Notes: a model not told the origin generated them from the sequence alone. 38,542 nt of DNA from Stigonema ocellatum SAG 48.90 = DSM 106950 (GCA_016903675.1 JADQBA010000088.1:1-38542); one strand, 5' to 3'. Numbered from the stretch's first letter, positions 27,801-34,241 are shown. Translations and numbers: made by a program.

Positions 27801-29724
27801 CCTGGGACGCATGGACAATCAGGTCAAGGTGAGGGGTTTCCGCATCGAGTTAGGAGAAATTGAAGCGGTTTTGAGCCAACACCCCTTAGTACAGGAAGCT
27901 GTTGTTGTCGCCCACGCTGATAACTTTGGCAATAACTCCCCTGGTCTTGCCCTCAATACCAATCTGGTGGCTTACTTAGTTCCTGCTCTCAAGGGTCAAG
28001 TTTTACCAGAACAGCTTGCTGAATGGCAAAGCGAGTATGTGAGTGATTGGCAAAAACTCTATGAGCAATCCTATAGCCAACCCCAAGCTGCAACGGATGA
28101 CCCCACGTTCAATATCAGTGGTTGGAATAGTAGTTATACTGGGCAAGCAATTCCAGCACAACAAATGCGGGAGTGGGTGGAGAGTACGGTGAGCCGAATT
28201 TTGGCGCTGTTACCGAAACGAGTGTTAGAAATTGGTTGCGGTAGTGGGTTACTGCTATTTCGCGTGGCTAAACATTGCCTTGAATATTGGGGAGCCGATT
28301 ATTCCAGTGCAACTATTGGCAATCTTGAGCGGTTATGTGGCCAGATGGAGGGTCTAGAAAATGTGCGGCTGCTGCACCGAACGGCAGATAACTTTGAAGG
28401 TATCCCCCAAGGAGCCTTCGATACGGTGGTTGTCAACTCAGTCGTGCAGTATTTCCCCAGTGTGGACTATCTGTTACAGGTTTTAGAAGGGGCAATGGCA
28501 GCGATCGCCACTACGGGTAAAATTTTTCTGGGGGATGTGCGCAGCTTACCCTTGCTCTTGCCATACCATGCAGCCGTACAGTTAGCTCGCGCCTCCTCAG
28601 ACAGAACGGTTGAGCAATGGCAACAGCAGGTACATCAGACTGTGGCCGCTGAAGAAGAACTGCTCATTGATCCCAGGTTTTTCATTGCCCTGAAGCAACG
28701 CTTTCCCCAGATTGCTTGGGTGGAGATTCAGCCTAAGCGTGGTCATGCTCAAAATGAGTTAACCCAATTCCGCTATGATGTTACCCTGCATGTAGGTACT
28801 CATGTTCAAAAAACGGTAGTGCCTTGGCTAAACTGGCAACTCGACCAACTTTCGTTGCCACAACTGCAAGATCGGCTGAAGTTGGGGCAGCCAGAATGGT
28901 TAGGAATCAGGGATGTACCTAATCAACGGGTACAACAGGCACTACAGATTTTAGGCTGGTTGGAACATCCTCCTGCTGGTTCGACGGTGGGGGAACTGCG
29001 GCAAAGGTTAGCCGAACAGCCAACGGTGGGGATCAATCCTGAGCAAATTTGGCAACTGGGACAGCAGTTAGGCTACACAGTTCACCTCAGTTGGTGGGAA
29101 AGTAGTCAGGATGGTTCCTTCGATGTGGTATTGAGCCGCAACAATTCAACGCAAGTGTCTGATGTCCAATTATGCCCAAGTTTTTGGGAGCCAGAGACAG
29201 TGACAACTAAACCTTGGACTGACTACACGAACAATCCCCTGTACGGTAAATTAGTCCAGAAGCTTGTGCCGCAAGTGCGGGAATTTATCCAACAAAAGCT
29301 ACCCAATTACATGGTTCCTCAAGCTTTTGTCCTGCTTAACGCCTTGCCCTTAACCCCCAATGGCAAAGTGGATCGTCGGGCATTACCCACACCTGATACA
29401 GCTTCCAGAAATCTTTCAACTGGCTTTGTTTCCCCTCGAACCCCCATTGAAGCTAAAATGGCACAAATCTGGGGTGAAGTCCTGGGACTGGAACGGATTG
29501 GGATCAAGGACAATTTCTTTGATCTAGGGGGACATTCTCTGTTAGCGACTCAGGTGATCTCTCGTTCCCGCGATATTTTCTCGGTGGAATTGTCCTTACA
29601 AAGTTTGCTTGAGTACCCAACTATCGCCAATTTGGCTCAAATTATTGAGGTACTTGCGGTTGTACAGGATGGTCAACTGGCGATTACTGAAACCCCAGAA
29701 GATTACGAAGAAGGAGAATTATAG
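15655..29724 (+). CDS. NRPS 2: Thr, Ahp-precursor, Phe and N-methyl-Tyr modules
   Basis: This 4689-residue NRPS has the order C4-A4-T4 (1-1058), C5-A5-T5 (1080-2142), C6-A6-T6 (2157-3195), C7-A7-MT-T7 (3203-4672). Codes are DFWNIGMVHK (Thr), DVENAGVVTK (the code I recall for the Ahp position in cyanopeptolin synthetases), DAWTIAAVCK (Phe) and DASTIAAVCK (Tyr). Carrier serines are about 1015, 2099, 3150 and 4628. T4 is GGDSI while the others are GGHSL. The layout equals ApdB of the anabaenopeptilide cluster. The protein begins directly in the C domain without a docking segment and ends in an acidic tail (TETPEDYEEGEL), a likely partner of the TubC-type dock on NRPS 3. C6 has HHIVSDE in place of HHxxxDG. 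Confidence 0.96.
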   Translation: MQNNNPELPLSFAQNRLWFLDQLQPNSALYNIPIALRLVGTLNRAALEQSLEEIIERHEALRTNFLTVDGQATQIIQTEINWAVSVVDLKHLSTTEQETASKLLAQQQAIQPFDLSSSALIRATLVVLSETEHVLNVCMHHIVSDGWSMGVFVQELIALYNAYSQSEPSPLEPLPIQYADFAIWQREWLVGDVLQSQLSYWKQQLADAPALLVLLTDRPRPSVKTYNGANQGFALSLALTGKLTKLSQEQGVTLFMTLLAAFDTLLYRYTEQSDIVVGTPIANRNQSELEGLIGFFVNTLVMRTNLAGNPSFNELLGRVQSMAMDAYVHQDLPFEMLVEALQPQRDLSHTPLFQVMFTLQNAPNSQVELTGLTVSSLPIESATAKFDLTLAMENTNSGLVGVWEYNTDLFDSSTIERMAGHFVTLLEAIVANPEDRISQLPMLTDLEQRQLLVEWNDTQADYPQEKCIHQLFEEQVERTPNAVAVVFENQQLTYSQLNCRANQLAHYLRSLGVSCDVLVGICVERSLEMLVGILGILKAGGAYVPLDPEYPQERLSFMLEDAQLSVLLSQQHLVEKLPSHQARVVVIDSEWEKIAQNSESNPLNGAIPSTRAYVIYTSGSTGQPKGVLVNHSNVVRLFAATEPWYQFNSQDVWTLFHSYAFDFSVWEIWGALLYGGRLVVVPYLVTRSPESFLALLCQEKVTILNQTPSAFRQLIQAEQSIATASDLKLRLVIFGGEALEVKSLQPWFDRHGDQQPQLVNMYGITETTVHVTYRPLSKADLNGTASVIGRPIPDLQVYVLDQHLQPVPIGIPGEMYVGGAGVTRGYLNRPELTAQRFICNSFNNSKLYKTGDLARYLPNGELEYLGRIDQQVKIRGFRIELGEIEALLAQHPAMRESVVIVREDKLNDKRLVAYVVPYVEQSPTTAELRRFLKQKLPDYMVPSAFVQLEALPLTANGKLDRRALPAPDSARPELEDVFVAPSTPEEKILAAIWTKVLGVNQVGINDNFFALGGDSIRSIQVLSLAKKQGLSFSVQQLFQHQNIHELVQELKTQEHEITNVELTQPFSLISTADKQQLPDGVEDAYPLAMLQMGMLFHSEYSKDSAIYHDIFSFHLKTPLDVQLLQVALQDLVNHHAVLRTSFELSNFSIPLQLVHQQVEIPLQVEDWCRLNHAEQEDALTAWFEAEKKRHFDWTHPPLVRFFVHRRTQETFNLALSFHHVILDGWSVASMISELLKRYLSLLSAQVDYVWPPLSIAFRDFVALEQQALASLECQGYWSEKLNDSTFTKLPRWSSVSTNTEVQELGVKDVTLTPEICAGLKQLAQSAEVPLKSVLLAAHLRVLNLLGGESDVLTGLIANGRPEQSDGERVLGLFLNTLPFRVQLSGGTWIDLVRQVFAAEREFLPHRRYPLAQIQRSLGGEPLFETAFNFVHFHVYQQVQELDNLQILGGKFFEETNFTFTAQFGVNPISSEIGLTLDYDTLKLCPEQINRIGEYYLKALVAMVSQPQERYELHSLLSVEEEQQLLVEWNETGADYPEDKCIHQLFEEQVERSPNAVAVVFENEQLTYQQLNTQANQLAHYLQSLGVGPEVLVGIYLERSLSIIVALLAVLKAGGAYVPLDPDYPQQRLAHISQDSQVALLITQQTLLNSLPVQGVKVIFLDSESGVLTNQSQENPVSEVKPENLACLLYTSGSTGKPKGVMLAHEALVNHSSAISEVFGLTSADRVLQFASFGFDVAAEEIFPTWLKGATVVLRPAQMFPDFASFAQFIAQQRLSVLNITPAYWHEWAVAVSKSDATVPPSLRLVAVGGDAVLPETVTIWQQWVGSRVNCLNVYGPTEASVTAIVHDLLNPKLEKTNSVLIGRPIANTQAYILDRHLQPVPIGVVGELHIGGVRLARGYLNRPELTQEKFIRNPFQRGTCAGGQGGRGEERLYKTGDLARYLPDGNIECFGRIDNQVKIRGFRIELGEIEAVLNQQVNVQTSCVIVREDTTGNKHLVAYVVPYNKQIPTMSELRQYLSSHLPLYMVPQAFVILESLPLTPNRKVDRRALPAPDLYSDRTDKYVAPRTPTEEMLAQIWAQVLKLDLVGIHDNFFEIGGHSLLATQLVSRIRNIFQIELPLRSLFAAATVAQLAHLIGQLQQQNLELTSPPILPRAENAELSLSFAQQRLWFLDQLKPNSALYNIPIALRLVGTLEVEALEQSLEEIIHRHEALRTNFITVDGKPNQIIQTATNWTLSVIELQHLPTSEQEIASQQLAITQAIQPFDLSSSALLRATLVVLHKTEHILLICMHHIVSDEWSMGVFIQELAALYNAYSQGQLSPLAPLPIQYADFALWQRQWLQGDTLQSQLSYWQKQLANAPALLVLPTDRPRPPVQTFVGAYQEFALSLELTQGLMQLSQQQGVTLFMTLLAGFDTLLYRYTGVADILVGTPIANRNRSEIEGLIGFFVNTLVLRTDLSENPSFSELLTRVRSMALGAYAHQDLPFEMLVEALQPQRDLSHTPLFQVTFLFQNAPMSPVELTGLTVSPLVLESTTAKFDLTLAMENTNSGLVGVWEYNTDLFDSSTIERMAGHFHTLLEAIVANPKERISQLPMLTEVERQQLLIEWNDTQLNYPQDKCIHQLFEEQVQRNPDAVAVVFENQQLTYTQLNSRANQLAHYLRSMGVGADVLVGLCVERSLFTLVGLLGILKAGGAYVPLDPEYPQERLQFMLEDAAVSVLLTQQSLQERLPEHQAQLVCLDEIWEEIVQNNPDNPTRVVTAFHLANVIYTSGSTGFPKGVMVEHTGLFNLAQAQIQTFDLHSDSRILQFASLSFDASIWEVIMAVGSGATLYLGTKDSLLPGTPLIQLLIDSCITHITLPPSALAVLPAEKLPALQTIIVAGEACSAELIRQWSAGRNFFNAYGPTEASVCATIAKCTDGDQKISIGRPIANTQIYILDSHLQQVPVGVPGELHIGGAGLARGYFNRPELTQEKFIPNPFDNSKLYKTGDLARYLPDGNIEYLGRIDNQVKVRGFRMELGEIEAVLRQYPHVQASVVIVREDIPGDKRLVAYIVPQTEVIPTISELRQFLKAKLPDYMVPNSFVILESLPLTPNGKVDRRALRAPDSHSELTDNFIAPSNPIEETLALIWAQVLKVELVGIHDNFFELGGHSLLATQVISRLQEAFGTSLPLRYIFESPTVAQLSEVIASQLETGLSLTVPLIAPVSRDRDIPLSWAQERLWFVNQLEGESGAYTIDLTMRLVGNLNVKALEQAFGSIVQRHEVLRTQFEIKDNLPVQAIAPNITITLPVVDLQNLPDPWKQVEQLVKEEACKPFDLANGPVLRVRLWQVAPDEYVLLLAIHHIAADGWSMGVLSDELSAYYRSFLTGSSVELPELSVQYADFAVWQRQWLTNQVLERQLSYWKQQLTGAPPLLELPTDRPRPAIQSFRGGTERLQLDSQLTQQLKKLSQESGSTLFMTLLAGFVVLLSRYSGQRDLVVASPIANRNRQEIETLIGFFVNTLAVRFDLSQEPTFDAFLAQVRKVTQNAYDHQDLPFEMLVEELHVERNLDRNPLVQVMFALQNAPSAPWDLPGLRVEGMASGLDSVRVDLEVYLWDAPFGLGGFCSYNRDLFDGATIARMMEHFKTLLGAIVDNPQQSVALLPLLTQSDRHQLLVEWNDTQADYPQDRCIHQLFEEQVQRTPNAVAVVFENQQLTYQQLNCHANQLAHYLRSMGVGADVLVGLCVERSLFMVMGLLGILKAGGAYVPLDPDYPQDRLSLMLEDSQVSLLLTQQHLVDKLPSHQAKLVCLDEVWEQILENNQDNPSNGVTAFNLANVIYTSGSTGKPKGVMVEHTGLCNLAQAQIQAFGLHSQSRVLQFASFSFDACISEILMALGSGATLYVGTKDALMPGMPLIERLRDYAITHITLPPSALAVLPVVELTTLQTIIVAGEACSAELVKQWSVGRNFFNAYGPTEASVCATVAKCTPLDQKITIGRPIANVQVHILDSYLQPVPIGVPGELHIGGVGVARGYLNRPELTQEKFIPNPFGSSKLYKTGDLARYLADGTIEYLGRMDNQVKVRGFRIELGEIEAVLSQHPLVQEAVVVAHADNFGNNSPGLALNTNLVAYLVPALKGQVLPEQLAEWQSEYVSDWQKLYEQSYSQPQAATDDPTFNISGWNSSYTGQAIPAQQMREWVESTVSRILALLPKRVLEIGCGSGLLLFRVAKHCLEYWGADYSSATIGNLERLCGQMEGLENVRLLHRTADNFEGIPQGAFDTVVVNSVVQYFPSVDYLLQVLEGAMAAIATTGKIFLGDVRSLPLLLPYHAAVQLARASSDRTVEQWQQQVHQTVAAEEELLIDPRFFIALKQRFPQIAWVEIQPKRGHAQNELTQFRYDVTLHVGTHVQKTVVPWLNWQLDQLSLPQLQDRLKLGQPEWLGIRDVPNQRVQQALQILGWLEHPPAGSTVGELRQRLAEQPTVGINPEQIWQLGQQLGYTVHLSWWESSQDGSFDVVLSRNNSTQVSDVQLCPSFWEPETVTTKPWTDYTNNPLYGKLVQKLVPQVREFIQQKLPNYMVPQAFVLLNALPLTPNGKVDRRALPTPDTASRNLSTGFVSPRTPIEAKMAQIWGEVLGLERIGIKDNFFDLGGHSLLATQVISRSRDIFSVELSLQSLLEYPTIANLAQIIEVLAVVQDGQLAITETPEDYEEGEL
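18892..22080 (+). other. Module 5: divergent C - A(Ahp-type) - T
   Basis: C5 starts DAYPLAMLQMGMLFH and has HHVILDG (from residue 1218), a subclass unlike the other C domains here. The A code DVENAGVVTK contains Glu at the 239 position and, as I recall, is diagnostic for the residue that becomes 3-amino-6-hydroxy-2-piperidone (Ahp). The A10 motif is NRKVDRR rather than NGKVDRR. T serine is 2099. Confidence 0.8.
21412..21441. repeat. G-rich intergenic-type repeat inside A5
   Basis: GCAGGGGGGCAGGGGGGCAG-like sequence encodes GTCAGGQGGRGEE between NPF and RLYKTGDL. This G-rich motif is usually found between genes in cyanobacteria. It occupies exactly the loop that holds heptamer repeats in A1, A2 and A8. 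Confidence 0.88.
22123..25239 (+). other. Module 6: C-A(Phe)-T
   Basis: The code DAWTIAAVCK differs from the GrsA Phe code in one position (V for I), so Phe is likely, with other aromatics possible. C6 carries HHIVSDE (residues 2291-2297). T serine is 3150. Confidence 0.82.
25261..29670 (+). other. Module 7: C-A(Tyr)-N-methyltransferase-T
   Basis: The code DASTIAAVCK fits Tyr in cyanobacterial synthetases. A methyltransferase of about 400 residues (roughly 4116-4521) is inserted in the A domain before the A10 motif, with the SAM-binding motif VLEIGCGSG at 4190-4198. It should give N-methyl-Tyr. T serine is 4628. Confidence 0.88.
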
Positions 29725-29743
29725 AAAACTGTTTCCCCTGTTG

Positions 29744-29781
29744 GTTCGTAGTTGCTAAGAGCGCTCTTAGCAACTACGAAC
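29744..29781. repeat. 38-base perfect palindrome between NRPS 2 and NRPS 3
   Basis: GTTCGTAGTTGCTAAGAGC is followed at once by its exact reverse complement, giving 19-bp arms without a spacer. It starts 20 bases after the NRPS 2 stop. No T-run follows, so it is not a standard terminator; it may tune mRNA stability or read-through into NRPS 3. Otherwise the 218-base spacer holds a TTCGTGTACTTCGCGTCTTC-type cyanobacterial repeat and no gene. Confidence 0.92.
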
Positions 29782-29926
29782 AGAAGAGAGATTGATTATT
29801 TAGCGATTTCTTATCTTCTTTCTTCGTGTACTTCGCGTCTTCGTGGTTCCTTAAAATCGGTAATCTTAGACCGGGAAGGGAGTAAGAGCGAACCGCGCAA
29901 TTTAGACCTGATTAAACAACAACTTT

Positions 29927-29932
29927 GGGAGG
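29927..29932 (+). promoter_or_regulatory. Ribosome-binding site deciding the NRPS 3 start
   Basis: GGGAGG ends ten bases before the GTG at 29943. The in-frame TTG at 29925 lies upstream of this site and has none of its own, so GTG 29943 is the better start. Confidence 0.7.
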
Positions 29933-29942
29933 CAATTGGCAA

Positions 29943-30107
29943 GTGAAAGTAGTGGAGTTTTTGTCTTATTTAAATAGTTTAGATATCAAAATTTGGCTTG
30001 AGGAGCAGAAGCTACGCTATCAGGCTCCTAAGGGAGTAATGACATCAGAAATCAAGGAAGAAATAGCGACAAGAAAACCTGAAATTATCGCCTTTTTAAA
30101 ACAAGCG
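29943..30107 (+). other. TubC-type N-terminal docking domain
   Basis: Residues 1-55 (KVVEFLSYLNSLDIKIW ... LRYQAPKGVMTSEIKEEI ... KPEIIAFLK) have the pattern of TubC_N docking domains, a small fold that binds a short acidic C-terminal tail of the upstream synthetase. Confidence 0.85.
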
Positions 30108-33100
30108 AAAACGCCTTCTAGTGCTGCTGAATTAGCCATTATTCCTGTCTCACGGGATGAAGATTTACCCCTATCTTTTGCCCAACAGCGACTCTGGTTT
30201 CTCCACCAGCTATCACCCGACAGTACTGCTTACAATCTGTTGGAGGCTCTGCTGCTAGAAGGTTCGTTCAATCTAGTTGCTCTGGAACAGAGTCTGAGTG
30301 AACTCATCCGTCGCCACGAGGTCTTAAGAACCACTTTCCCAATGGTAGAAGGAAAACCCATCCAGCGAATTGCTCCGCCAAGGGCAGTAACTTTACCAAT
30401 CCTGGATTTACAGGGGTTATCGACAGAAGAACAAACGGCTCAATTTCGACAGATGGCGATCGCCGCCTCATTAAAACCGTTCGATCTAGCAGAGGAACCA
30501 CTAGTACAGTTTACGTTACTGAAACTGAGTGACCAGGAGTATGTACTGCTGTTAAAGATGCACCATATTATCTACGATGGTTGGTCATTGAGCATCTTCT
30601 TCCGTGAATTATCTCAACTCTATACAGCGTTTGCCAAGGGTTTGCCCTCGCCCCTAACGGAATTACCGATTCAGTACGTGGATTTTGCAGTGTGGCAACG
30701 GCAGTGGCTAACGGGTGAAGTCCTCGATCGCCAACTTAATTACTGGCGAGAACAATTAGCAGGGTTAACTCCCGTCTTAGAACTGCCAACGGATTATCCC
30801 CGTCCCCCAGTTCAGACCTTCCTTGGTGGAGTTGAGTGTTTTCAACTGGATAGCGCCCTCACGCAACGCCTCAAGCAGTTGAGCCAGCAGTTAGACGCAA
30901 CCCTGTTTATGACCCTACTGGCAGCTTTTTTGGTCTTAATTTCTCGTTATAGTGGTCAGTTGGATCTGGTTGTTGGCTCCCCCATCGCCAACCGCAACAG
31001 CAAAAGCGTTGAGCAGCTAATGGGGTTTTTTGCTAATACCCTAGCATTAAGGGGCGATCTCTCTGGAAACCCCAGCTTTCGAGACTTCCACGCGCAAGTG
31101 CGGCAAACCACCTTGTCAGCCTATGCCCACCAAGACTTACCCTTTGAGATGTTGGTGGAAAAGTTACAGCTAGACCGAGATTTGAGTCGTAATCCCCTGG
31201 TACAGGTGATGTTTTCCCTCCAGAATACCCCCCAGTCTTCTGCCAATTTGTCAGGTTTAACTATCCAGAATATGCCCTTGCCACTTGATGTCAGAGTCAG
31301 GTTTGACCTAGAAGTGAACTACTGGGAAATTCCAGGAGGTCTGGAGGGCGTTTGGTGCTATAATACCGATTTATTTGATGCAACCACAATTACTCGGATA
31401 GGGGAACATTTTCAAACTTTACTCAAAGCCATTGTGGCAAATCCCGAAGTGCGAATTTCTGAATTACCACTGTTGAGTCAAGCCGAGCGTCATCAATTGT
31501 TGGTAGAGTGGAACGATACTCAAGCAGACTATCCCCAGGATAAATGTATTCATCAGTTGTTTGAGTCGCAGGTTCAGCGTACCCCAAATGCAGTGGCAGT
31601 GGTATTTGAAGATCAACAACTGACTTATGGTGAGTTGAATAGTCGTGCTAACCAGTTGGCGCACTATCTGCAAACTCTGGGTGTAAAACCAGATGTGCTG
31701 GTGGGTATTTGTGTAGAGCGTTCGCTCTTAATGATTGTGGGATTGTTGGGAATTCTCAAAGCGGGCGGTGCTTATGTGCCAATTGACCCAGATTATCCCC
31801 AAGAGCGTTTGAGTTTCATGCTTGAAGATGCTTACGTTTCAGTGTTGCTGAGTCAAAAGCATTTAGTTGAGAAATTACCTGAGCATGAAGCACAGCTTGT
31901 TTGTTTGGATACTGACTGGCACTTGATTGCTCAATCAAGTCAGGATAATCCCATCACTGATGTGCTTTCTTGTAACTTGGCTTATGTGATTTATACATCA
32001 GGCTCAACAGGTCAGCCTAAAGGAGTTGAAGTTGTTCACCGTGGCGTTAATCGTCTTTTGTTTGGAGTCAATTACGTTGAACTGGATGCAACACAAAAAT
32101 TTCTTCAGATGGCCCCAATTTCTTTTGACGCTTCCACATTCGAGATTTGGGGGGCTTTATTGCACGGTGCTTTGTGTGTTCTTTTCTCTGTCAGTATTCC
32201 GACAGCTAAAAATCTCAGGGATGAAATCCACAAACATGGCATTACTATTTTATGGCTAACGGCGGCTTTGTTTAACTCCATAATTGATGATGACGAAAAA
32301 GCGTTGTCAGGAATTGGACAGCTACTAATTGGTGGGGAAGCACTTTCGGTTGCTCACGTCAAGAGAGCTTCCCAAACTCTGCCATTGACGCAAATCATTA
32401 ATGGATATGGGCCGACAGAAAGCACGACTTTTAGTTGTTGTTACCCTATACCTAGACAACTTGAGACGACTATAGAGTCAATCTCCATTGGTCGTCCCAT
32501 TGCCAACACACAAATATACATCTTAGACGAGTATCTACAACCAGTGCCTGTGGGTGTGCCTGGAGAATTGCATATAGGTGGTGCAGGATTGGCACGAGGC
32601 TACCTCAACCGCCCAGAATTGACACAAGAGAAATTCATCCCCAACCCCTTTAACAAGTCAAAAGTCAAAAGTCAAAAATCAAAATTGTATAAAACTGGAG
32701 ATTTAGCACGTTATTTACCTGACGGCAACATTGAATACTTAGGACGCATCGACAATCAGGTGAAAATCCGGGGCTTCCGCATCGAGTTGGGAGAAATCGA
32801 AGCCGTACTGAGCCAACATGGCGATGTGCAAGTATCTTGTGTCATTGTCCGCGAAGATACCCCAGGTGAAAAGCGCTTAGTTGCCTATATAGTGCCGCAA
32901 CCACAGGTGACACCCACAACCAGCGAACTGCGCCAATTCCTTTCCAATAAACTACCTGGATACATGGTGCCAAATGCTTTTGTGATCCTGGAGTCCCTAC
33001 CACTAACACAAAACGGTAAAGTAGATCGCCGCGCATTGAAAGCACCTTCTCACACCAGTGACTTGGATCAATTTGTCGAACCCCGTAACCAATTAGAACT

Positions 33101-34187
33101 GCAATTAGTGCAAATTTGGTCAAAAATTCTTAAAGTTGACTTGGTGGGAGTACAAGATAACTTTTTTGATCTTGGTGGTCATTCCCTTTTAGCTCCCTAT
33201 TTAATGGCTGAAATTAAGCAGCAGTTTGGTAAAGATATTCCCATAGTAACCCTCTTCCAAAACCCAACTATTGAACAGTTGGCGACAATTATACAAAAAG
33301 ACTCGGATTGCGCTGATTCGTCTTGTTTAGTAGCAATTCAACCAAACGGTTCAAACTTACCTTTCTTCTGCGTTCCAGGAGCGGGGGGCAAACCTTTCTA
33401 CTTCTATCACTTAGGGCGTTATTTAGGAGCAGACCAACCTTTCTACAGTTTTCAAAATGATCTCTATCGAGAATTAGAGCCAGTCACCCGACTTGAGGAT
33501 ATAGCGAGTTATTACATTCAGGCCATGCGATCTGTTCAGCCCCAAGGGCCATACTTTTTGGGAGGGCATTCCTATGGAGGTAACGTAGCTTTTGAAATGG
33601 CCCAACAGTTGGTTCATCAGGGACATGTGGTTGCTCTACTTGTGATGATTGATTCCTCAGCACCAACATATAAAGATAAACAAATACTTATTGATTATGT
33701 TGGTTGGGATGATGCTAGGTGGTTAGCTGAGGTGAGCAAAGGAATAGAAGTTTATTTAGACAAGAACATGGATATTTCTTACGAGACTCTCCAATCTTTG
33801 GCTGTGGATGAGCAACTAAAATACGTTTTGAAATACTTCAAAATGGCTAATATGCTGCCTCCTAATGCTGAAACTACGCAGATGAAAAATATAGTACAAG
33901 TTTATAAAAATAGCTGTTTATGTCTAGTTGATTATGTACCACAACAAATTTATCCGGCTCAAATTACGCTTATACGCGGCAACGAGGATCTGCCGTCCAA
34001 TCCCGATAGTGAGTTATATTCTGCGAGTTTACAGGATTCCGACTTGGGCTGGAGCGAGTTTTCTACCAAACCAGTGGATATCCATTTTGTTTTAGGCAAC
34101 CATGTCACGATTATGGTTGAACCCCACGTCCAGGTTTTAGCCGAACGCTTGAAAGCTTGCATTAACCAAGCACAAGCAAAAATCTAA
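29943..34187 (+). CDS. NRPS 3: dock, Val module and thioesterase
   Basis: This 1414-residue terminal NRPS starts at the GTG at 29943. Domains: TubC-type N-terminal docking domain (1-55), C8 (about 70-500, HHIIYDG from 207), A8 (534-1040), T8 (S1081 in LGGHSL), thioesterase (about 1128-1414). The A8 code DAFWLGGTFK indicates Val, perhaps with Ile. The TE has S1210 in GGHSYGG, D1237 in MIDSSAP and H1387 in GNHVTIM, a complete triad. It should add the last residue and release the chain by ester formation with the Thr hydroxyl, giving a macrocycle. The layout equals ApdD of the anabaenopeptilide cluster. The dock likely binds the acidic tail of NRPS 2. A heptamer repeat lies inside A8 (32655-32682). 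Confidence 0.95.
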   Translation: MKVVEFLSYLNSLDIKIWLEEQKLRYQAPKGVMTSEIKEEIATRKPEIIAFLKQAKTPSSAAELAIIPVSRDEDLPLSFAQQRLWFLHQLSPDSTAYNLLEALLLEGSFNLVALEQSLSELIRRHEVLRTTFPMVEGKPIQRIAPPRAVTLPILDLQGLSTEEQTAQFRQMAIAASLKPFDLAEEPLVQFTLLKLSDQEYVLLLKMHHIIYDGWSLSIFFRELSQLYTAFAKGLPSPLTELPIQYVDFAVWQRQWLTGEVLDRQLNYWREQLAGLTPVLELPTDYPRPPVQTFLGGVECFQLDSALTQRLKQLSQQLDATLFMTLLAAFLVLISRYSGQLDLVVGSPIANRNSKSVEQLMGFFANTLALRGDLSGNPSFRDFHAQVRQTTLSAYAHQDLPFEMLVEKLQLDRDLSRNPLVQVMFSLQNTPQSSANLSGLTIQNMPLPLDVRVRFDLEVNYWEIPGGLEGVWCYNTDLFDATTITRIGEHFQTLLKAIVANPEVRISELPLLSQAERHQLLVEWNDTQADYPQDKCIHQLFESQVQRTPNAVAVVFEDQQLTYGELNSRANQLAHYLQTLGVKPDVLVGICVERSLLMIVGLLGILKAGGAYVPIDPDYPQERLSFMLEDAYVSVLLSQKHLVEKLPEHEAQLVCLDTDWHLIAQSSQDNPITDVLSCNLAYVIYTSGSTGQPKGVEVVHRGVNRLLFGVNYVELDATQKFLQMAPISFDASTFEIWGALLHGALCVLFSVSIPTAKNLRDEIHKHGITILWLTAALFNSIIDDDEKALSGIGQLLIGGEALSVAHVKRASQTLPLTQIINGYGPTESTTFSCCYPIPRQLETTIESISIGRPIANTQIYILDEYLQPVPVGVPGELHIGGAGLARGYLNRPELTQEKFIPNPFNKSKVKSQKSKLYKTGDLARYLPDGNIEYLGRIDNQVKIRGFRIELGEIEAVLSQHGDVQVSCVIVREDTPGEKRLVAYIVPQPQVTPTTSELRQFLSNKLPGYMVPNAFVILESLPLTQNGKVDRRALKAPSHTSDLDQFVEPRNQLELQLVQIWSKILKVDLVGVQDNFFDLGGHSLLAPYLMAEIKQQFGKDIPIVTLFQNPTIEQLATIIQKDSDCADSSCLVAIQPNGSNLPFFCVPGAGGKPFYFYHLGRYLGADQPFYSFQNDLYRELEPVTRLEDIASYYIQAMRSVQPQGPYFLGGHSYGGNVAFEMAQQLVHQGHVVALLVMIDSSAPTYKDKQILIDYVGWDDARWLAEVSKGIEVYLDKNMDISYETLQSLAVDEQLKYVLKYFKMANMLPPNAETTQMKNIVQVYKNSCLCLVDYVPQQIYPAQITLIRGNEDLPSNPDSELYSASLQDSDLGWSEFSTKPVDIHFVLGNHVTIMVEPHVQVLAERLKACINQAQAKI
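32655..32682. repeat. Heptamer tandem repeat inside A8
   Basis: Three exact AAGTCAA copies and one variant lie at the same loop as in A1, encoding the same peptide (SKVKSQKSK). Confidence 0.9.
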
Positions 34188-34241
34188 GTACAGCGTTTCA
34201 TAAATTCGTGGCGTTTTGGCTCCCATTGACCCTCACCCTCA

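Noticed and set aside
29752..29946. Open frame of 64 codons between NRPS 2 and NRPS 3
   Set aside because: It begins inside the 38-base palindrome, covers a dispersed repeat and overlaps the NRPS 3 ribosome-binding site.
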